From Gymnopilus junonius (taxonomy: Eukaryota; Basidiomycota; Agaricomycetes; Agaricales; Galerinaceae): 22,980 nt of DNA. The first letter of the stretch is position 1. The number at the start of each line of letters is the position of its first letter. Of this stretch, positions 8,304-17,918 are shown in pieces. The DNA lies in assembly GCA_015501075.1 (NCBI GenBank), contig JADNYJ010000493.1, forward strand, positions 1 to 22,980, given 5' to 3'. The position numbers were made by a program, and so were the translations under genes. A model generated the notes under the pieces. That model was given only the letters and a program-made list of their open reading frames with translations, had not been told where the DNA came from and did no database searches.

Positions 8304-10300
8304 ATGGTGTGTCCTCGTTGTACAGCACGTTCCCCAGGCTAAATTTTTTTCTCCTATCGCAGATTATCAGCTCTAAGAAATACGCATGGTATGCAGGCTC
8401 AGCCGCAGTTTTTGTCATCGCCTCCTCATTTTTCTCATTACGGAAAATTTTCATTTATTCAGCGAGACCTGCATTAAAGGGCACCGGTCTTCAGCTTGCA
8501 GACACACAGACCGCCCACTTTTCGAAATAAAGAAGAAGGGGCGTCCTGTTACACAGTGTGATCACTGTCGCGAGCTCCGTAAAACAAAACAAGTCCACGT
8601 GAAATGTATCTGTGAATCCAAAGCTGAATCTTCATTTCAGCAAGGTGTGTTAACTCATTGTTCGGCATCGATCTACAGTCAGCTCATGGGTAAGGTTATA
8701 TTTCTTTATGCCTCTCATTGTTCAGGACCTAAGCCGGGATTTGAGGGCGCCGCGTTTCCCAATGGCTTACCGCAAGCCTTGGAAGCGTCGGTTGCATTTC
8801 AAAGCCTTACGGAAGGCGCTTCCTCCGACTCTGACCATGGTGGTATGCAGCTCCTGCTAAAGCGACATCTTCCTCCTTTACCAGCGATGCTGATCTTACA
8901 CTAGGGGTGCGCTATGGCCACCAGTGCAAGTCGGGCGACCCTTGCAACTGTGTTACGCCGGGACCTAGGAATCGAAGAGGTGGAACCGTCGAGCAGCAGC
9001 ACAGCTCCGCTGTCTCAGGTTCTGCGCCCGATATGTCGGGTCGTCCCTCGACCCAGACCTCCTCGCGCACCTCTTCCCAGATCCTGGCCCGCATTGCAGA
9101 ATTGCGCCCCGTGCTACCTCGCCCAGGGCCTGTCCACAACCCGTCGACAGGTCTGCCTCATGAGCATGTTAGTCGTCATTACGACGCCAAGCCTTACAAA
9201 CATGCTATCCACGGTATGACGCCTCAACACGTTATGCAGTCTTCGTCTTACCCATCTTCGGGTCCTTCCAATCCTACATATTCGTACAATGCACAGGCAT
9301 ACAACGACCAAACGCAACTTCTGGGACCGTCGCAGGCTTGGGCCCAACAAGAACAAAACATATTCGATAATGGCTTGCCATCGCTTTGTGGTTGCGGTGA
9401 CGGGTGCGCCTGTCCTGGTTGCGTCCATCACAACCGTGCAAGTGCCAATCCTTCCTCCTCTGCCTACGCCTCATGTACCAACCCGGATACATGTTCCACA
9501 TGTCTAGATTGCACCATTATGTCCCTCCCACCTTCCGCCATTTTGCCACCCGACACCGCCTTGTCAATATACGACTCTCAGCTCCAAAACGATGTGATCG
9601 ATGACTGGCTCCGTCAGATGTCTGCTAATACACCGCCTTCCCATTCTTTCCAACAGGATGCCTCCCTTCGGGGACCGGCATTCCAGCAACAGCCTCCTAA
9701 CTGGAACCCTCGTGACGGCTTTCCATTTTCTAATCAACCAGCAAGCCGTGGCCGTGATCTCCGCATAATATTGCTTCTGCGGGTTTCAACTATGATTCTT
9801 CAGACGTCCAGCCCATGATGCCTTTCGGTGCTCCTGCAGGTGATCGTGGAGGAGTCTTCCCACCACGCGGCCACCGTTCCCATCCTTCTACGGCTGACCT
9901 TGACCCTCAAATCGATTCCAGGCTGTTCCCAACGGGTAGGATGATGAACGACTCCTCGTTTTTGCGTGTTGCCGATAATTCTCGGAGTCGTTCACCATCT
10001 ACATCCTCGCAGTCCAGCTACCAGGGATCCGATGGCCATGGTGCAGGGCCGGTACCTCCTTACAGGCCCAGCGGTCGTATGCAGGGCATGTTTACAAATG
10101 CCCAAGGTGCCCGTTCAGCGCCTCAATTGAACATCAGGCCCAATTTGCAACGTGGTCCCAACTCAGCCTCGCCAGCGAGTATTTCTCCCTCGCCGGGGTC
10201 TATGCCCTCGGGCATGCGTCAAGGTCCTTATGCCCCTAGTAATCCGGATACTGGTTCATCGGAATGTGATCCTTCTTTAGCTGGTTTGCAAATATTTTAG
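8304..10300 (+). CDS. Copper-fist transcription factor (Mac1/Cuf1/Ace1 family)
   Basis: Copper-fist proteins are nuclear regulators of copper and iron homeostasis genes. The start lies in a coding exon consisting only of ATG (8304-8306). Exon 2 is 8363-8388; exon 3, 8463-8644; exon 4, 8726-8842; exon 5 starts at 8905. Joined, the N-terminus reads KKYACETCIKGHRSSACRHT, then DRPLFEIKKKGRPVTQC and DHCRELRKTKQVHVKCIC. This is the zinc/copper fist with its GRP minor-groove motif. A distal Cys cluster, CGCGDGCACPGC, resembles the copper-sensing Cys repeats of Mac1 and Cuf1; a second is CTNPDTCSTCLDC. The tail is Ser/Pro/Gln-rich and ends SLAGLQIF. Near 9754-9803 the frame changes. A 50-nt GT-AG intron (weak GTGATC donor) restores it and gives 557 residues. 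One missing C in the CTCCGC at 9758-9763 also restores it and reads NIASAGFNYDSSDVQPMMPF, giving 574. The 8645-8725 intron is open in frame, so its borders are inferred from homologs. Confidence 0.9.
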
Positions 10301-11311
10301 CTGGAAAGATTTCTTGCATTGGTTATGTACTGTCTACACTTTATTTGAAAATCGTTGAAGAATTGGTTTTCTCCTTACATATTTTATAGCAGATGTGTTT
10401 GCAATCCTGTATATTTTTGCATCATCCACGCGTGTGTGCGGGTCCTTCGCATGAGCATCCTTACTGTCGGTCGTATGATATTTTTTGTAGGATATGAGAG
10501 TTTGGTTTTTCTTTATATGCCAGTTGAAAGTTCAATGGCTGGAATGCGTGTTCAAAATGTCGTTTCGAAACGCTTATGTCGACCTAAAAATAGACAACCT
10601 CTGTAGAGCGCCCACAAACACATACATCACACTCGAGGGATGTTTGTCATTGGGTCGTGCAGGTAAACCTGTTCCACGACTACACTCTCAAAACATATCG
10701 GGGTGCAGCTTGAAGCTCAATCCAAGCAACATGAGGCAAGACCAGACAAGGCCGCAGGCCCGCAGCACTCTTCATAACGAATGACTCGGCCTGTAGCACT
10801 GGAAGCCGGATCCATGCACCATGCACCTATCCATAAAGATTTGCCGACTTACTCTCTCGATACGCACACGCACCAAGCAAGCACCCTGACCCCTTTGTCC
10901 GACCTCCAGCACCTGCTGTCCCAAGCTTGAGGTCCAAATGCAGATGCCGACAAGAAAAAGCGACGCTCATGGAGTGGTACTAGAGTCTGGACAATGCCGC
11001 CAAGATCCTATTCGCGGGGTGGCTTATTCAGTAACGTGGCCGATGTCGTTCCAATGGATCCGTACCCGATGGGAGAGCAAGTACAGCCACAGTCCACTAC
11101 ATTTACTTACTTCGATTTGTCAGCGTTCAGTCGTTTCAGCAGCTTTGCTCTTCCCTTCGTGTCCCAGGCAAAAGGCTATGTAACAGGAATATATGAAAGC
11201 GGCCTTCCATTATGACATCCTTCCAATATCTCTCGTACTTGTCTTCCAACTTGATCTATCCTTTTCATATATAGCTCACAGTCAGAACCCACCATTACTT
11301 CTCTAACTGAG
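10301..11311. other. 1-kb intergenic region between copper-fist and caspase genes
   Basis: This includes the copper-fist 3' region and the caspase-gene promoter. Two overlapping plus-strand open frames (10938-11183 and 10994-11215, 73-81 codons) are present but match nothing I know. They do not join to the caspase gene by a clear splice. A TATATAG at 11268-11274 lies 38 bp before the caspase ATG; a promoter role is possible but weakly supported. Confidence 0.45.
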
Positions 11312-13697
11312 ATGCCGACAGCAGTTGCAAAGAGACTATACCCCAAAGACCGCCTATTCCGTTCTGCCACTTATCCATACCTTGTTGGACCTGAAGACAG
11401 AAATCCGCTCATACCGTCGCCTCTGTGAGTCACATCCGCTTTCCTTTTACCCACCACCTTATCTGATTTTCTCATGTTTTCTTTGGTTAGAGAAAGACGT
11501 CCTCCCATTTTGGCCGTCGTCGTTGGGATCAACAAATATGCCTCTCAAGACTACGAGAATTTGAACGGGGCAGTGGGGGATGCAGATGCATTCGAGGCTT
11601 TCCTGAAATTCCGGCTGCAAGTTCCGGAATCGAATATTCTCAGTCTGCGAGATGAAGCTGCATCCCGAGATGCGATTATCTCCTCCTTCGGATGGTTCAG
11701 AGACGATCCGCGGTATCGCAGAAATGAGGTCGCCATGGTCTTTTATTATGCTGGCCACGGTGCGCAGTCCCAGAAACCCGAGGAGTGGGACGATTGGGTC
11801 ACGCCAACTGGGAATATCGAAATGCTCTGTCCCAGTGATATCGGAGTTCTCATCAATCCCAACAATCCGCAGGTTGATCAGGAGGAAGCAGAGGTCGTTC
11901 AAGGCATTCCAGATCGTACGATATCTGTTTTGCTCAATGAAGTTTCGAATGTCAAAGGGAATAACATCGTGAGTGCGGTCTGATTCCCAATGTCGTATTG
12001 ATACTTACCTCTATGATAATTCTCTTCGACGATAGACCGTTATTCTCGATTGCTGCAGTTCCGGTGGGATGCTTCGAGGCAATGAAAGCAATGAAGGCGA
12101 CTATGCCATTCGACGCTTAATCAACCCTCCTCGAATATCGAGCAAGATAGATGAAAAGATTCTGACACATGGTTCGAGGGGAGGCGACGTTAAGCAAGAA
12201 CTTGCGAGCAAGTTTCATGCATCATATGTCCTGTTGGCGGCATGTGGTCGGGAGCAATTTGCACTTGAAGATCGAAAATCTAGACGAGGTCTTTTCACGT
12301 ATACTCTCCTGAAAGCCTTGGACCGAGAGGACTTTGACACTCTTACATATATTTCCCTGGTACACAAAATCAAAATTCCTGCAAGGTACGTCCTTCATTT
12401 TTTACCTTCCTACGGCATTATAAGCCCACTCGTAATGTTTTGGCAGGCAAACTCCCCACTGCGAAGGCGAAGGGATATATTGGCGCCTGTTCAACAACCG
12501 AGTCTCGGGAGCCGATGGATCATTTATCTTGACAAAACGCGTTAAAAACGGCGGCCCGATAACGCTGGAAGCCGGTTCAGCGCAGGGCATCACCGTAGGC
12601 TCCCGTTTTACAGCCCACGAGACCAACCTGATCGAGACTCCAATCATGCCCAATCCCGCCATCGCGCAACTTGTGGTGACCTCTGTTGACCACTTTTCAT
12701 CAACACTCGACTACGCGCCCCACAGCGAAAACATTCGGCCGCCCTTGCAATTTTACTCGAAACTTAAACAACGTGCAGCGGTCAGGCATATCTTTATTTA
12801 CAGCGCAGATCACCAGTGGTTGGAATCTGTCTTCCCTCCTGAAGTACGGACCGAGTTGTCGGCGACCTTTGTGGACGATGTGAAGTCGTGTGATCTTGAA
12901 TTGAGCGTCGAGGGAGGCATTGTCCACTTTGATCGACATAATAATCTCGTCACTCCGTTGCTCGGTTCTCGAATGCGCTATACAGTCGGAGTTGATGAAG
13001 TCGACACTATCCGTGCAGTGGTTAAAGCTTCGCTTCACTTCTACTACCACCTGACCCGAAGTGCACCTGCCACATTCAAGAATGTCTGGATGGAGCTCCA
13101 GGAATTGAAGTCGGAGCCAAATGAAGAATTCGGTGAAGTGTTTCATCCAATTGGGCAGAACCTTCTCGAAGAGGAGCCAGCAGAGATTGTGGTTGATGAA
13201 AATGCTCAACTGGGGATGACGATCTACAACGAGAGTTCCCTAACGTTATACCCGTATCTTTTCTACTTCGACCCCACGGAGTTGACCATTTGTGAGTATA
13301 TTTTAAATTCGGAATCCTTACAGGCAATTGATCTGACCATCTACATTTAGTCAATTGGTACATGCCTCCTTTCGGTGCAGGTGCTGGAGGCTTGACCACT
13401 AGGGTAGATGCTCCTCTTCCACCGAATTCCAAGTTGGCCATTGGGTACGGAGATGGCGGTGCAATTCCATGGCAGTTCGTGATTCCTGATGGCGAATCCA
13501 AGGACCTCGGTTTCTTCAGACTATTCTTATCCACGCGACCGGCGTACTTCGAGAGCATCCTGCAGGAGATGTCACCGTTCTACAATGGTAGGTCGCGTAG
13601 TGCGAATTTGACCTCGCCAGAGTTGCCTGATCTCGAGGCGTGGGCAGTCCAGACTGCAACTGTAGTGCAGGTTGCAAACAATGTTCAATTTGCATAG
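11312..13697 (+). CDS. Caspase-domain (C14, metacaspase-like) protein with long C-terminal extension
   Basis: Exons 11312-11424, 11491-11968, 12036-12385, 12447-13291 and 13351-13697 join without error to 710 residues. After a basic lead (PTAVAKRLYPKDRLFRS), the C14 caspase fold begins with ILAVVVGINKYASQD and a downstream GAVGDADAFEAFL. The catalytic dyad is visible: His127 in VFYYAGHGAQ, and Cys204 as the second Cys of TVILDCCSSGG. Such proteases usually cleave after basic residues in fungi, but specificity cannot be read here. The later half of the caspase fold follows, with HASYVLLAACGREQFALE and GLFTYTLLKALDRED. From about residue 320 to the end there is a roughly 400-residue extension of beta-rich appearance (for example SLTLYPYLFYFDP and FNWYMPPFGAGAG) that I cannot assign to a domain. 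This architecture recurs in Agaricomycete genomes, often in multigene families. Unlike classical fungal metacaspases there is no long Pro/Gln/Tyr-rich prodomain. Confidence 0.88.
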
Positions 13698-14191
13698 CAG
13701 TATTATGTGTCTATTACAGTATTACTTACTTATTAATGAGGGTTAATAAAGCGGGAATATGGAGGCATTTAGAAGACATGGTTCACTCGATACCTTCATG
13801 GTATCACATTATCAACACGCGGTCCTTAGTACTCAGATTGTCATAAGGTAATGCTATGCGCCAATGCGCAGCATTAAACAACTGATGTTAGCACTGGCAA
13901 TAAAACTCAAAGGCGACGATGAGACAAAATAGAGTCGGCAAAGCGAATGTTCTCATTTTGTACAGTTTGACAACGACTCGACAACAACCTCAACCAGACG
14001 TGACTAGGAGCTGAAGCTGCGCGCACCTCGACCTCAGGTGCAGCGATGTACATACGCGAGACAGCAAAGTCCGATATGCTGAGACATATTGTGAGCGACG
14101 AAACGATCCTGCAACGTCCACTGATTTTAATTGGCGGCAAACACCCAGCGACTTGGAGCAATGCATTGCGCAGTTACATTCGAGATCGCAT
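13698..14191. other. Convergent intergenic region between the caspase gene and eL41
   Basis: Both flanking genes point into this stretch, so it should hold two 3' untranslated regions. A strong short inverted repeat lies at 13850-13875 (listed separately). Minus-strand open frames that enter here from the eL41 locus are not supported as genes. Confidence 0.5.
13850..13875. repeat. Short hairpin-forming inverted repeat between convergent genes
   Basis: AATGC pairs with GCATT and TGCGC with GCGCA around a CAAT loop; a 2-nt bulge (TA) on the left arm separates the two stems. Ten base pairs are possible. It lies 153 bp past the caspase stop. It could be an RNA 3'-end structure or chance; nothing else supports a function. 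Confidence 0.5.
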
Positions 14192-14327
14192 TTACTCTGC
14201 AAGACGGAAATATTAGCTTCAAATCTAATCTGGTTGAAGGTGAGATAAACGTACTGGAACGGGCCCTCATCTTTCTGCGTTTGCGTCTGAGCCTGCGGGA
14301 CCTCTTTTTCTTCCACTTCTCTCTCAT
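14192..14327 (-). CDS. RPL41: 60S ribosomal protein eL41 (25 residues)
   Basis: eL41 is the smallest eukaryotic ribosomal protein, a single very basic helix at the subunit interface. The minus strand from 14327 reads MREKWKKKRSRRL followed by RRKRRKMRARS, then a phase-1 intron (14254-14197, donor GTACGT, acceptor TTGCAG), and the final exon 14196-14192 is just AG TAA, completing Lys25 and the stop. The residue pattern matches the near-invariant eL41 family (Met-Arg, Lys-Trp, alternating Arg/Lys runs, Met-Arg-x-Arg-Ser-Lys end). A GTGCGT...GCAG pair at 14381-14332 is probably a 50-nt intron in the 5' untranslated region, ending 4 nt before the ATG; ribosomal protein genes often have such early introns. 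The gene is divergent from the Rrn9-like gene, whose start is about 160 bp beyond this intron, so they likely share a promoter region. Confidence 0.93.
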
Positions 14328-14544
14328 GTTTCTGCAAAAATAATGAGCAAGAGACGAAGACCAGACACAGAGTATACGCACTCGTTATGATGATGGAGGA
14401 GCTTGGAAGGCTGTTGGAGTTGGTCGTGTGTTGGAATACCTGGTACTATACAGTTCTCGCATAATATATTCACACGATTTCGGTTATTCCGTCTCTCCTT
14501 CCGCTTTAGCTGTAGGATCTGTTACCGGATCGCTCAGCTCCGCC

Positions 14545-15886
14545 ATGAAGCGCAGAGTGCCAGATGCTCTACACCACGAACTCTCAGAGTATGCTGCCCT
14601 TTTACGCGCCCTACGCGTTAGGGATGCCTTGGATGTCACAAAACATATCACAAAGCCCTCTCCGTTTGCATTGCAGGATGGTGAATTGAACGCGCCCGAT
14701 GATGACGAGACCTTCTCTGATGCCAGCCAACCTTCTGCTTCTGCTTCTGTGTCTACAAGAGGTACCCCTATCGCTGGTCCTAGCGACCTTAGCCGCCCTG
14801 CCAACTCTCAAGTTAGGAGCCCAAAACAAAGGGGAAACGGCCAGTGACAGGTCGAAAACAAAGAAGGCGGGATCATTGGACTCGCTGGCCACTCCCTCTA
14901 CCTGATGTGTTAATCCCCGAATGGTCTCTTGAAGACGAAATTGCTGTGGTTGCATCTCAGGTGTTAAAATCATGTCCGTCTCCTACGTTTCCTGTATCCC
15001 CCATGGAAGACGATATGGAGGACGAAGAAGATGATGAGGGATCGTACCATCCGAGGTCGAGATTTAGCATTTGAATCAGACGACCCAGATTATCCGTACT
15101 ATGTCCCGTATCTAACCTCTATCGTTGCGAATTTTCTCTCTGTTGTCCTTGCTGCCCTGGCCTCCCAGACGCCTGCCCGCCCAGCTAGTATGCAAAACCG
15201 GATTGAACCTCTGAATTGGCGGGCTATCATTGATCGTTCTTTCTTGTGGGGTTCCAGAGTTTGCAAATTCAAAGTATGTATTTTTCCCTTGTCTTGCCCT
15301 AGTTAGTGATCTGGATGTTCATAGGGTAGTGGAGAATGTCATTAAGCGAATGGAGACCATCTATGGTCCATCGATATTACCTCTAGAAGGGGATAAGGCG
15401 ACCAGTTTTCGTGGTATGCATGTCCCCGTTATCGTTCTTTGAAAAGAAATTTATCCGTCGTAATTTATAGCTGTCGAAAGGATGAAGGCAAAGGAAGTTG
15501 CCGCAGAAAAGTTTGCAAGCGTTTTGGAGAAACATATGGATGAGCTATTCACTCCTCCTTATATTCCACCTTCTCGAAGTCCTTCCCCTGCTCCTGTAAT
15601 ACCCAAATTAAGTCGGAAACTTCGAAAAGAAGGTACGATCATGGTCATTTACCTCTGTGTTATTCTTTTTCACAGTCTTTATGCAGAAAGGGATTACATA
15701 GCAAGAAAGCCGTCAAGGAAAGATAAGGGTAAAGGCAGACAGTCGAAATCGACTCCAGGAGCTGACCAAACGCCAACTGATGCTAATAACGATCCGTTGG
15801 TTGACAAAGAGCAGCCTATCAGAAGAAGCAAAAGAGCAAGGACTTCAGTGAATTACACTGAGATTCCTCCAGGCGACGTCGCATAA
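14545..15886 (+). CDS. Conserved nuclear protein, possibly Rrn9-like (Pol I initiation); frame broken
   Basis: The ATG at 14545 opens MKRRVPDALHHELSEYAALL, followed by RALRVRDALDVTKHI, a Ser-rich acidic linker, and then HWTRWPLPLPDVLIPEWSLE with DEIAVVASQVL. The pairing of a xDxxxH-type segment with a later W-x-x-WPLP...P block resembles the Rrn9 domain of fungal RNA polymerase I upstream factor proteins. I recall this only loosely, so the name is tentative. Later parts read YLTSIVANFLSVVLAALASQ, CGVPEFANSK, ENVIKRMETIYGP and a basic tail (KGKGRQSK, RRSKRARTSVNYTEIPP), consistent with nuclear location. Supported introns are 15274-15324, 15414-15470 and 15633-15686. Three frame changes break the first exon: near 14819 (one base lost), between about 15035 and 15070, and near 15235 (each net +1 or minus 2). 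A GT-AG intron at 14762-14850 could explain the first, but the text is continuous if one base is restored. Confidence 0.6.
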
Positions 15887-16007
15887 AGGATAACAGCTCG
15901 GGTAGTTTTTTTTGGAATCATTTTTCATATTGGGGATTTTATTATGGTATACTCTGTACCTTACAGTGCAACGATCTTAATGCGGGACATATTGGTAACT
16001 AGTAGCA

Positions 16008-17708
16008 TCACTGCGGCTTTTGTTGGGATAAACCTGCGTAAAGGGTTTCCTCGAAGTTTACATATAGCTTATAAACTTTTTGATCGGCAGTGGGGATTAT
16101 TTGTGTTCCAAAGACAGTAGCAATGCCAGTCTCTGTGTCTAGTGTATGATATGTGTTCGCCCACCCAAACCCTGCAGATTCATTGTCAGAAGGCTCGCTC
16201 GAATATGCACCGATTAAAATAGTTAAATGTAACCCACAGAAGCTGTCCCTTTTCTTCGCCTTCCTGGCCAATCGGTAGCTGCAATGGCAAGGGCTGAACT
16301 CCATTGTAGGACACTGCCTCGGGGGGTGAAAGGATAAAATTCCAATAAATCACTGATGCCTTTTGATCCTTCGTCATTCAGAACGGGCTCAAAGACGCTG
16401 CGAATAATTTCGGCGCTAAAAAGCGTATTTTTAGCCGTGCCTTCTTTTAGGACCTTAGCTCAGTTCCTCCTACAGCTGAGGACGATAAGACTTACTGTGG
16501 ATTTGTAATATATGGCGTAATAGAGTAAGATAATCTCGCAATGAAGCATATAGACCCACGCCTCCCATATGGCGCTTAACTGGGAGTAGAGTGAAAAGAT
16601 ACATACCCCGCATGAAGAGCACACATACCTTTGGCAGGGCCCTGCTCTATGAGTTTGGACTGACCTGCCCAGGCTTCCATATTTCCGTTCCTTCGGTAAG
16701 TTAGATCAACCAGTCTTGTCTTTAGATCTGGGGTAAGATAGAACGACGCGCTCATCCCAAGAGGTTTGAACATATTCTCTTGGCTACGAAAGCTCTGGTT
16801 TAGTATCGCAGAAATAGTCCAACCCAGTAAACCAAACAATGGAACGTACAGGTACGATTCCAAGGACTGCCCAGTCGCCTTTTCAATCGCAAATCCGAGG
16901 ATATCGGAACTAAATCCGTAAACGACTGTACGACCAGTATAGGATTGAGCCTCTAACAAGAGCTTGATCAATCCTCACAGTTTTTGCCAGGCTCGAACAA
17001 GACGGGAATGCCGGGAAGATCGCCCTACTCAAAAATGACCATGTCGCGTGAACTTCAGCGTTGAATTTGAGCAAACTTTTACCTTGACTAGTGAGATGAA
17101 TTCAGAAACCGCATCACCTGCACTGTGAGGAGCAGCGTATATGTCCATTTGCTGGTCAAACTTGATGTCCCTCATGGGGTAGAACAGTCCACTCGTATGA
17201 TGCAGAAGATGCTTCACCGTTATAACCATTTCTGCAGGCTTATACGTCCAATTAGGCGCCATTTGGTCCTCGACTATTACCAGGTGGGCAAATTCTGGGA
17301 AATAATGAGAGATTGGGTCTTCGAATGCGAGCTTTCCTTCTTCAATTAACTTGAGGGCCGCGAGCTTACAATCAGAGGTTCGCCTCAGAAACCAATACCA
17401 CATTAAAACGAGGAATAGTTGACTGACATGGACGATCATCTTGGATTGGCTACAGATCCAAAAGATACTGTCTCCGTTGACTTGTCCACTTTCTGGGTCA
17501 TTTACGACGTTGGTGCCCCCGGCTTTGAAATAAATTTCTTCATCCACAGAGGTTGCACCGTAAATAAATCCAGGAATTCTATTATCTTGTATGACTTGAC
17601 TCTACGAGCAGCAGTTAACGGCTCTGTGGTATAGCTGTAGCGGAAAAGGACTCCACATACGACGAGATCATCAAGGGCTTGTTTACCTTTGGAAGTTAAG
17701 GTAGCCAT
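16008..17708 (-). CDS. Beta-lactamase/transpeptidase-like serine hydrolase (class C fold)
   Basis: Nine exons join cleanly on the minus strand: 17708-17661, 17601-17428, 17364-17083, 17024-16979, 16925-16850, 16783-16629, 16579-16496, 16443-16234 and 16171-16008, giving 412 residues. The class C beta-lactamase/esterase fold is shown by the SxxK motif in FWICSQSKMIVH (nucleophile Ser67, Lys70) and the Tyr motif FVYGFSSDILGF (Tyr186). Typical framework pieces are RIPGFIYGATS, LIEEGKLAFEDPISHYFPEF, HTSGLFY, GDLPGIPVLFEPG, MFKPLGM, TDWPGRRRKG and a C-terminal EETLYAGLSQQKPQ. There is no obvious signal peptide, so it is probably intracellular. Fungal members are mostly esterases, lactone or amide hydrolases or polyketide-release enzymes rather than antibiotic-resistance enzymes; the substrate is unknown. 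It is a paralog of the gene starting at 21492. The acceptor of the intron at 16495-16444 was chosen from alignment with that family. Confidence 0.88.
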
Positions 17709-17855
17709 TGCTTCCCCAGATACTCATAAGATGAGGTTATAAAATGAACGACAAAGGAATATGTATAGAACTGCCATTCGTTTACTGTAAGCCTATCAGA
17801 TCGGAAGACTCGGAGATGTGGATGAATTGAATTCCAATCACGACGCGTCAATTAC

Positions 17856-17865
17856 ATCACGTGAT
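17856..17865. promoter_or_regulatory. ATCACGTGAT palindrome in a divergent promoter
   Basis: A perfect 10-bp palindrome centred on the E-box CACGTG lies 54 bp before the RSC7 ATG and 148 bp before the beta-lactamase-like ATG on the other strand. CACGTG sites preceded by ATC are bound by Cbf1-type bHLH factors in fungi. It may serve one or both genes; no direct evidence. Confidence 0.4.
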
Positions 17866-17918
17866 TCCTTACCCGAGCTTGACGCGGTTGGACTCTTTCA
17901 TTCTCCAATTTCCTGAAA

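Noticed and set aside
8681..8725. Shorter intron (GTAAGG donor at 8690) instead of 8645-8725 in the copper-fist gene
   Set aside because: It would be only 36 nt and would insert 14 residues not expected after the copper fist; the 81-nt GTGTGT intron is preferred.
10938..11215. Two short plus-strand open frames upstream of the caspase gene, considered as extra 5' exons
   Set aside because: No splice pair joins them convincingly to the caspase start, and the caspase ATG at 11312 already gives a sensible N-terminus.
13990..14337. 115-codon minus-strand open frame beginning MQKHEREVEEKEVPQ
   Set aside because: It overlaps the eL41 coding exon in another frame and reads straight through the eL41 intron. 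The eL41 match is exact in pattern and explains the locus.
14428..14544. Upstream in-frame Met for the Rrn9-like gene
   Set aside because: The added 39 residues look untranslated, and the Met at 14545 is followed directly by the conserved-looking segment.
14762..14850. Intron to explain the first frame change of the Rrn9-like gene
   Set aside because: The phase fits, but the acceptor is surrounded by alternatives and the coding text is continuous if one base is restored at about 14819. Left as a less likely option.
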